A stretch of DNA of 5,049 nucleotides from JANPPS01 sp043758105 (GTDB lineage: Bacteria; Pseudomonadota; Alphaproteobacteria; Acetobacterales; Acetobacteraceae): positions 1-5,049 of the forward strand of contig JAYVOF010000093.1 of the NCBI GenBank assembly GCA_043758105.1. The letters run 5' to 3'. Below are positions 1 to 5,049 of this stretch, one piece after another (positions within the stretch are counted from its first letter, which is position 1; every line of letters starts with the position of its first letter). Under the pieces are notes generated by a model. It was not told the origin of the DNA and did not search any database. It saw only the letters and a program-made list of their open reading frames with translations. A program made the translations under genes and the position numbers.

Positions 1-20
1 AGCCACGGACGCAATCTCAT
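1..20 (-). CDS. Start of an unidentified gene, third in the sigma-factor operon (partial)
   Basis: An ATG at 20-18 on the minus strand overlaps the TGA stop (19-17) of the preceding small membrane-protein gene as ATGA, a typical translational-coupling junction. Only the first residues, MRLRPWL, are visible before the window ends. The basic start followed by hydrophobic residues would fit a membrane-anchored or exported protein. In comparable alphaproteobacterial loci the gene after an ECF sigma factor and a small membrane protein is often a periplasmic heavy-metal-sensor (CnrX/Spy-like) protein, but that is context inference and nothing in these seven codons proves it. No strong ribosome binding site precedes it. 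Confidence 0.45.
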
Positions 21-370
21 GGGACCAGCGCCGCCTGCACCAGTGTCAGCGCGTCCGGCACCGGGTCCGCCGCGAGCCATTGGCCGGCCAGCAGCCCCAG
101 CGCGGCGCAGACTGCGAGCGCACCCCAGCGCAGCCCGGCCTGTAGTGGCGTGGCGCGCGCCAAACGGCGGTGCAGCCCGGCGATGACCCTTGTGGCACCG
201 TCATTCGGCGGCGGCTCGTCCGCGAGCGCATCCGCGAAAAGGACGCGGGCCTGGGCGGAGCGGCCCATCAGCGCGCGCGCCCGGTCCTGGTCGGATCGAG
301 GCCACAGGTCGAAATCGGCACCGCGGGTCTGCAGCCACCACTGAAACCGCCGCAGCTGCAGGCGTTCCAT
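17..370 (-). CDS. Small single-pass membrane protein, candidate anti-sigma factor
   Basis: Hypothetical protein of about 117 residues, not matched to a named family with confidence. The N-terminal 75 or so residues are charged and look cytoplasmic (WWLQTRGADFDLWPRSDQDR, then an Ala/Arg-rich helix, then a Pro-rich linker DEPPP). One hydrophobic segment at about residues 80-100 (WGALAVCAALGLLAGQWLA) is followed by a short tail, so an N-in single-pass topology is likely. The ATG at 370-368 shares a base with the sigma TGA (TGATG). A GTG at 373 is an alternative start one codon upstream. Its position directly after an ECF sigma gene, the coupled start and the cytoplasmic-domain-plus-helix layout suggest a membrane anti-sigma factor. 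No zinc-finger HxxxCxxC motif is visible, so it would not be a classical ZAS-type anti-sigma factor. The function is inferred from context. Confidence 0.75.
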   Translation of the reverse strand: MERLQLRRFQWWLQTRGADFDLWPRSDQDRARALMGRSAQARVLFADALADEPPPNDGATRVIAGLHRRLARATPLQAGLRWGALAVCAALGLLAGQWLAADPVPDALTLVQAALVP

Positions 371-921
371 CACTCCCGCGCCTCCAGATACGCGCGCAGC
401 ACTTTTCGGCCGCGATGCAGCAAGCCCTCTAGCGCGCGCGGCGTGGTGGCCAGCGCCCGGGCTGCATCCTGGCCGGACCAGCCGGCCCCATACGTCAGCG
501 CGATGGCGGTGCGCTGCCGGGCCGGCAGAGTGGCGATGGCGGCGGCCAGCAAATGGTGGCGTTCTTGGCGGGCCAGGATTTGGTCGGCCAGCGCGGCCTG
601 ATCCGGCAACTCGTCCGACACATCCGTGGTCGGACGCAGCGCCCGCACCCGATCGATTGCGGCATTGACGGCAATCCGGTGCAGCCAGGTGGAGACGGAG
701 GCCTGGCGCGGGTCATAGGTCGCGGCCCGGGTCCAGGCGCGCAGCAGCGCATCCTGGGCCACGTCCTCCGCCGCGCCATCGCCCAGCACGCGCTGCGCCG
801 CCCGGCGCAACCGGGGCGCGTAGCGGACCGCCAATGCATCGAACGCCGCCCGGTCACCGTGGGCGGTGCGGGCCATCAATTCTTCATCCGGGATGTCGGC
901 GATCAGCATCGGGCTATCCAT
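370..921 (-). CDS. ECF-family RNA polymerase sigma factor
   Basis: An alternative sigma factor of about 183 residues, the usual ECF size, which directs RNA polymerase to a small stress- or signal-specific regulon. Region 2 spans about residues 22-95, with the core-binding stretch AEDVAQDALLRAW (51-63) and the -10-recognition helix STWLHRIAVNAAIDRVRA (77-94). Region 4 spans about 125-180, with the LPARQRTAIALTYGAGWSG start (132-150) and the helix-turn-helix around AARALATTPRALEGLLHRGR (153-172). No region 1 or 3 is present, as expected for ECF factors. The start is uncertain: ATG at 921 (MDSPML) is preceded by an AGG 6 bases upstream. ATG 909, ATG 969 and a TTG at 996 are also in frame, and the extra N-terminal residues do not look like sigma sequence. 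It is followed without a gap by a small membrane protein, so it is probably held by a membrane partner. The signal is unknown. Confidence 0.92.
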   Translation of the reverse strand: MDSPMLIADIPDEELMARTAHGDRAAFDALAVRYAPRLRRAAQRVLGDGAAEDVAQDALLRAWTRAATYDPRQASVSTWLHRIAVNAAIDRVRALRPTTDVSDELPDQAALADQILARQERHHLLAAAIATLPARQRTAIALTYGAGWSGQDAARALATTPRALEGLLHRGRKVLRAYLEARE

Positions 922-1015
922 AAACGGCCTACGCAGGGGGTGGCCGAACCCCACGCGGGAGCCATACATGGGCACCCCGCGTCGTATTTCGAGCAATCTT
1001 GCGTACGTCGTGGCA

Positions 1016-1042
1016 TTGTGTGAAATATGAGGCGCTTACACT
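1016..1042 (+). promoter_or_regulatory. Weak candidate promoter for the ABC transporter operon
   Basis: A TTGTGT at 1016-1021 and a TACACT at 1037-1042 sit 15 bases apart, resembling poor -35 and -10 hexamers about 45 bases upstream of the TTG start at 1087. TAGTAT at 1042-1047 is an alternative -10. GTGT (1018-1021) and ACAC (1038-1041) form a short hyphenated inverted repeat across it, which could be an operator or chance. The divergent arrangement requires a promoter in 922-1086, but this particular placement is weakly supported. Confidence 0.25.
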
Positions 1043-1072
1043 AGTATGCGGGCCCGAACGGCCGCACGGAAT

Positions 1073-1078
1073 GGGGAG
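1073..1078 (+). promoter_or_regulatory. Ribosome binding site fixing the TTG start of the LivG-like ATPase
   Basis: GGGGAG lies 8 bases upstream of TTG 1087, good Shine-Dalgarno spacing. It supports TTG as the start over the next in-frame candidate, GTG at 1099. The ATG at 1071 overlaps this site and is in another frame. Confidence 0.65.
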
Positions 1079-1086
1079 AGAAGCGG

Positions 1087-1831
1087 TTGCAGTCGGCCGT
1101 GCTGGAGACCACCGGGCTGACGCGCGATTTTCGCGGCTTCATCGCCGTGAGCAATGTGGATTTGCGGGTCGAAGAGGGCACGATCCATGCGCTGATCGGT
1201 CCGAACGGCGCGGGGAAAACCACGTGCTTCAATTTGCTGACCAAGTTCCTGCAGCCGTCCAAGGGCACGATCCGGTTCAAGGGTGAGGACATCACCGGCA
1301 TGCAGCCCGCCATGGTCGCGCGGCTCGGCCTGGTGCGCAGTTTTCAGATTTCCGCCGTGTTCCCTCATCTGACGGCGCTCGAAAACGTGCGGCTGGCGTT
1401 GCAGCGGGCGCGGGGTGGCAGCTTCGATTTCTGGCGGCCCGAGAGCCTGCTGCATTGCATGGACGACCGGGCGCGGGCGCTGCTGGCCGATGTTGGGCTC
1501 GAGGATTACGCTGAAGAACAGGCGGCGCTGCTGTCCTATGGCCGCAAACGCGCGCTCGAGATCGCGACCACCTTGGCGCTGGAACCCACCATGCTGCTGC
1601 TGGACGAGCCGACGGCCGGGATGGGGCATGAGGATGTGGAGCGGGTAGTGGCGCTGATCCGGCGCATCCGCGCCGGGCGGACGATCCTGATGGTGGAGCA
1701 TAATTTGAGCGTGGTGGAGGGTCTGTGCGACCGGATCACCGTGCTGGCGCGAGGGCAGATCTTGGCGGAGGGCGATTACGCCACGGTCAGCAAGAACCCG
1801 GATGTCATCGCCGCCTATCTGGGGACGGCCG

Positions 1832-1839
<8 letters not shown>
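1087..1839 (+). CDS. livG: LivG-like ABC transporter ATP-binding protein
   Basis: One of the two cytoplasmic ATPases of a HAAT (branched-chain amino acid type) ABC importer; ATP hydrolysis drives solute uptake through the membrane permeases. It has 250 residues, a normal LivG length. Visible motifs are Walker A GPNGAGKT (38-45), Q-loop RSFQ with Q87, signature LSYGR (149-153), Walker B LLLDE (170-174), the D-loop region AGMGHED (177-183) and H-loop His205 in VEHN. The C-terminal LivG-type tail EGDYATVSKNPDVIAAYLG is present. LSYG in place of LSGG is common in LivG proteins; the following Arg instead of Gln is a mild variation, and the catalytic residues are intact. The start is TTG, chosen for the GGGGAG 8 bases upstream. 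It is the first gene of the operon, and its end overlaps the LivF-like gene by 8 bases. The gene symbol reflects family similarity; the substrate is not known to be leucine, isoleucine or valine. Confidence 0.93.
1821..1825 (+). promoter_or_regulatory. Ribosome binding site for the LivF-like gene, inside the livG-like gene
   Basis: GGGGA lies 6 bases before ATG 1832 and supports that start over an in-frame ATG at 1802, which would add ten residues, and over ATG 1865, which has no good site. Confidence 0.6.
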
Positions 1840-2557
<718 letters not shown>

Positions 2558-2568
2558 GAGCCACCCTG

Positions 2569-3786
2569 ATGAGCATCACCCGCCGCGCCGTCCTCGGTAC
2601 CGCTGCCACCCTGCCCCTCATCGGACGGGCCCGCGCGCAAGCCGCACCGCTGAAAATCGGCGTGCTGAACGACATGTCCGGCGTGTACCGGGACGTGAGC
2701 GGTGCCACCTCCGCAGCCTGTGTCAGGCAGGCGGTCGAGGATTTCGGCGCGCAGGGCCTGACGGTCGAGGTCGTCACCGGCGACCATCAGAACAAGCCCG
2801 ACATCGGCACCGCCATCGCGCGGCAATGGATCGACCGGGAGGGCGTGGACATGATCATCGACGTCGCCAACTCGGCGCTCGGCCTCGCCATCAACGGTGT
2901 GTGTAAGGAAAAGGATCGGGCCTACATCAACTCGACCGCCGCGACCGCGGACCTCACCGGCCCGGCCTGCGCGCCCACGACGATCCACTGGACCTACGAC
3001 ACCTGGATGCTGGCGCACTCCACCGGCGGCGCCATGGTGAAGGCCGGTGGCGACACCTGGTTCTTTGTCACCGCGGATTACTCGTTCGGGACGGCGTTGC
3101 AGCGAGATACCGCCAATTTCGTGGAAAAGGCGGGGGGCAAGGTGCTCGGCTCCGTCCGGCACCCGTTCCCCGGCAACACGGATTACAGCTCATTCCTGCT
3201 GCAGGCCCAGGCGTCCAAGGCGAAAGTGATCGGCATTTGCAATGCCGGCACGGACACGGTGAACACCATCAAGCAAGCGGCCGAGTTCGGCATCGCCGAA
3301 AGTGGCATCAAGCTCGCCGGATTATTGGTGTTTATCAATGACGTGCATGCGCTCGGCCTGCAAACCGCGCAGGGTCTTGTTCTCACCGAGTCGTTCTACT
3401 GGGATTTGAACGACCGCACCCGCGCGTTCACGAAGCGCGTCCTTCCCAAGACCGGCGGCGCGCACCCGGCCATGTCCCATGCCGGCTGCTACGCGGGCGC
3501 GCTGCACTACCTCAAGGCCTGCGCCGCGATGGGCCAGGCGGAGGCGAAGAAGAGCGGGGCGGCCACGATCGCGAAAATGAAATCCATGCCGACCGATGAT
3601 GACGCGTTCGGCCAGGGCTCCATCCGCGAAGACGGGCGCAAGATCCACCCGGTCTATTTGTTCGAAGTGAAGAAGCCGGGCGAGAGCAAGGCCCCCTGGG
3701 ACTATTACAAGCTGATCGCCACCACCCCGGCCGAGGAGGCGTTCCGCCCGCTCGGCGAAGGCGGCTGCCCCCTCGTGCACGCATAA
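2569..3786 (+). CDS. LivK-like ABC transporter substrate-binding protein, copy 1 (Tat-type signal)
   Basis: A periplasmic binding protein of the type I (Leu/Ile/Val-binding, Peripl_BP_6) fold that captures solute for the importer encoded just upstream. It has 405 residues, a normal length. The signal peptide carries a twin-arginine pattern, ITRRAVLG (3-10), and a probable cleavage site ARA|Q after residue 23; no lipobox Cys is present. The mature protein begins with the family's KIGVLND strand (29-35). Family-typical blocks are DHQNKPDIG (72-80), AATADLTG (124-131), STGGAMVKAGGD (151-162), TESFYWDLNDRTRAF (273-287) and the C-terminal GGCPLV. Start ATG 2569 has AGGAG 8 bases upstream, inside the preceding stop codon. 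It lies 11 bases after the LivF-like gene and 9 before a close paralogue. The residues at 100-104 (ANSAL) differ from the paralogue's PTSSV in a presumed ligand-contact loop. The ligand is unknown: amino acids, amides and aromatic acids are all handled by relatives. Confidence 0.92.
   Translation: MSITRRAVLGTAATLPLIGRARAQAAPLKIGVLNDMSGVYRDVSGATSAACVRQAVEDFGAQGLTVEVVTGDHQNKPDIGTAIARQWIDREGVDMIIDVANSALGLAINGVCKEKDRAYINSTAATADLTGPACAPTTIHWTYDTWMLAHSTGGAMVKAGGDTWFFVTADYSFGTALQRDTANFVEKAGGKVLGSVRHPFPGNTDYSSFLLQAQASKAKVIGICNAGTDTVNTIKQAAEFGIAESGIKLAGLLVFINDVHALGLQTAQGLVLTESFYWDLNDRTRAFTKRVLPKTGGAHPAMSHAGCYAGALHYLKACAAMGQAEAKKSGAATIAKMKSMPTDDDAFGQGSIREDGRKIHPVYLFEVKKPGESKAPWDYYKLIATTPAEEAFRPLGEGGCPLVHA
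2781..2808 (+). repeat. 28-bp exact repeat, copy in first binding-protein gene
   Basis: These 28 bases, encoding DHQNKPDIG, recur without a mismatch at 4008-4035 in the paralogous gene. The repeat is part of the gene duplication rather than a separate element. Confidence 0.8.
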
Positions 3787-3795
3787 GGAATCGAG

Positions 3796-5007
3796 ATGAA
3801 CATCGACCGCCGCGCCCTATTGGGCGCCACCGCCGCCGCCTCATTGCTCCCGCGCCACGGCCGGGCGCAAACGCCCACCGTCAAGATCGGCGTGCTGAAC
3901 GACCAATCCGGCCCCTATCGCGACATCGGCGGCCAGCTCACGGTCAGTGCGGTCAAGCAGGCCGTGGCGGAGTTCGGTGACAGCATCAAGGTCGAGGTGC
4001 TCAGCGCCGACCATCAGAACAAGCCCGACATCGGCGTCGGCATCGCCCGGCAATGGATCGATCAGGAGGGCGTGAACCTCATCGTCGATGTGCCGACCAG
4101 TTCGGTGGCGCTCGCGGTCAACAACGTGGTGCGGGAAAAGAACTGCGCCTATCTCAACACCGGCGCCGCGACGGCCGACCTCACCGGTGTGCAGTGCACC
4201 CCCAGCACCATCCACTGGGCGTACGACACCTATATGCTGTCCAAGTCCACCGGAGGCGCCATGGTCAAGGCCGGCGGCGACAGCTGGTACTTCCTCACCG
4301 CCGACTACGTGTTCGGCCAGCAGCTGCAGCGGGACACGACGGCGACCGTCACCAAGGGCGGCGGCAAGGTGCTTGGCGCGTCGCTGTATCCGTTCCCGGG
4401 GACCACGGATTTCAGCTCGTTCCTGATCTCGGCGCAGGCGAGCGGTGCCAAGGTATTGGGTCTGTGCAACGCCGGCGCCGACACGACGAACAGCATCAAG
4501 CAGGCGGTGGAGTTCGGCCTCACGCAGAAGATGAAGGTCGCCGCCATGCTGATGTTCTTGGGCGACGTGCATGGTCTGGGGCTCGAAACGGCGCAGGGGC
4601 TGTATTTGACCGAGTCGTTTTATTGGGACATGAACGACCGCACCCGCGCCTTCACCAAGCGCTTCCGGGCGCGGATGCCGAGCCAGACGCCGAATATGAC
4701 CAACGCCGGCGGTTATGCCGGCACGCTGCACTTCCTGAAGGCGCTGAAGGATGTGGGCGTGGCCAACCGCGCAGACGGTGCAGCGATCGCCGCGCGGATG
4801 AAGGCGATGCCGACCGATGACGACGCCTATGGCCCGGGCCGCATCCGTGAAGACGGCATGGCGATGTTCCCGTCTTACTTGTTCGAGGTGAAAAAGCCGT
4901 CCGAGAGCAAGTATCCGTGGGATTATTACAAGCAGATCGTGGCCACCCCCGCAGACGAGGCCTGGCGTCCGCTGGCCGATGGCGGCTGCAAGTTGGTCCA
5001 CGCATAG
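3796..5007 (+). CDS. LivK-like ABC transporter substrate-binding protein, copy 2 (Tat-type signal)
   Basis: A paralogue of the preceding gene and likewise a periplasmic type I solute-binding protein. It has 403 residues. The signal peptide has a twin-arginine pattern, DRRALLG (4-10), with a probable cleavage site GRA|Q after residue 24. KIGVLNDQSG follows at 30-39, then DHQNKPDIG (72-80), AATADLTG (124-131), STGGAMVKAGGD (151-162), TESFYWDMNDRTRAF (272-286) and GGCKLVHA at the end. Counting by hand over residues 64-240, 118 of 177 positions match copy 1, about two thirds. Both copies keep all the structural blocks, so neither looks decayed. The sequence DVPTSSVALAV (98-108) keeps the Ser/Thr-rich loop expected at the ligand site, whereas copy 1 does not. 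ATG 3796 follows the previous stop by 9 bases, with AAGGAA 5 bases upstream as ribosome binding site. The ligand is unknown and may differ from that of copy 1. Confidence 0.92.
   Translation: MNIDRRALLGATAAASLLPRHGRAQTPTVKIGVLNDQSGPYRDIGGQLTVSAVKQAVAEFGDSIKVEVLSADHQNKPDIGVGIARQWIDQEGVNLIVDVPTSSVALAVNNVVREKNCAYLNTGAATADLTGVQCTPSTIHWAYDTYMLSKSTGGAMVKAGGDSWYFLTADYVFGQQLQRDTTATVTKGGGKVLGASLYPFPGTTDFSSFLISAQASGAKVLGLCNAGADTTNSIKQAVEFGLTQKMKVAAMLMFLGDVHGLGLETAQGLYLTESFYWDMNDRTRAFTKRFRARMPSQTPNMTNAGGYAGTLHFLKALKDVGVANRADGAAIAARMKAMPTDDDAYGPGRIREDGMAMFPSYLFEVKKPSESKYPWDYYKQIVATPADEAWRPLADGGCKLVHA
4008..4035 (+). repeat. 28-bp exact repeat, copy in second binding-protein gene
   Basis: Identical to 2781-2808, lying about 1.2 kb away in the same orientation and the same codon frame. 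A direct repeat of this kind could support recombination between the two genes. Confidence 0.8.
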
Positions 5008-5008
5008 T

Positions 5009-5049
5009 ATGTCCGCGACCCTTCCCCCCCGGCTTGGGCCCTCGGGGCT
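5009..5049 (+). CDS. Possible start of the next operon gene (partial)
   Basis: An ATG one base after the stop of the second binding protein opens a frame, MSATLPPRLGPSG, that stays open to the window end. No clear ribosome binding site precedes it, so coupling to the upstream gene or a later start is possible. LivH/LivM-type permease genes are missing from the window and are the expected next genes of this operon. The visible 13 codons are too few to identify the product. Confidence 0.35.
   Translation, partial: MSATLPPRLGPSG

Noticed and set aside
922..996. N-terminal extension of the sigma factor to TTG 996 or ATG 969
   Set aside because: The added residues do not resemble ECF sequence, and homologous ECF factors begin shortly before the DEELMAR segment. 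ATG 921 or 909 is preferred, though the choice is not certain.
553..1023. Plus-strand frame of 156 codons opposite the sigma factor
   Set aside because: It is antisense to clear sigma region 2 and region 4 sequence and has no domain or ribosome binding site of its own that I can support.
1048..1065. Small GC-rich inverted repeats (GGCC-GGCC or GCGG-CCGC) in the leader of the ABC operon
   Set aside because: Only four pairs in either pairing, expected by chance in DNA of this composition. No riboswitch or attenuator layout is seen.
3841..5001. Minus-strand open frame of 386 codons opposite the second binding protein
   Set aside because: It mirrors the coding strand's codon bias, has no recognisable domain, and is His/Arg/Gly-rich as expected for an antisense shadow. 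A similar shadow lies opposite copy 1 (2554-3162).
5027..5047. CCCCG...CGGGG hairpin after the second binding protein, a possible terminator
   Set aside because: It has only five pairs with an 11-base loop, no T-tract is visible before the window ends, and an open frame runs through it.

Overview
The window is high-G+C DNA, probably from an alphaproteobacterium. The likeliest home is the Rhodospirillales/Acetobacteraceae type, judged from G/C-ending codons, Tat-type signal peptides on the binding proteins and the style of the ECF sigma locus. The taxon is an inference; nothing here fixes it. The DNA is almost fully coding, with one 165-base divergent intergenic region.

Left part (about 1-921, minus strand): an ECF-type RNA polymerase sigma factor is followed by a small single-pass membrane protein whose start overlaps the sigma stop (TGATG). 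A third reading frame then begins in an ATGA overlap at position 20 and leaves the window. This three-gene, translationally coupled layout resembles sigma / membrane anti-sigma / periplasmic sensor modules. Only the sigma factor is recognisable by sequence.

Middle (922-1086): the divergent intergenic region must hold the promoters of both operons. Only weak promoter-like elements can be seen in it.

Right part (1087-5049, plus strand): an operon of the branched-chain amino acid type (LivG/LivF/LivK-like, HAAT family) ABC importer. It contains a LivG-like ATPase with a TTG start, a LivF-like ATPase overlapping it by 8 bases, and two tandem, clearly paralogous LivK-like substrate-binding proteins with Tat-type signal peptides. 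Another reading frame may begin at 5009. The two ATPases would power import, and the two binding proteins would deliver ligands in the periplasm. No LivH/LivM permease lies inside the window; they are expected just downstream. The substrate is unknown: this binding-protein family is broad and 'amino acid' should not be assumed.

Nothing here is convincing evidence of a wholly new system. The points most worth following are the paired binding proteins with a differing presumed ligand loop, and the unassigned membrane partner of the ECF sigma factor.
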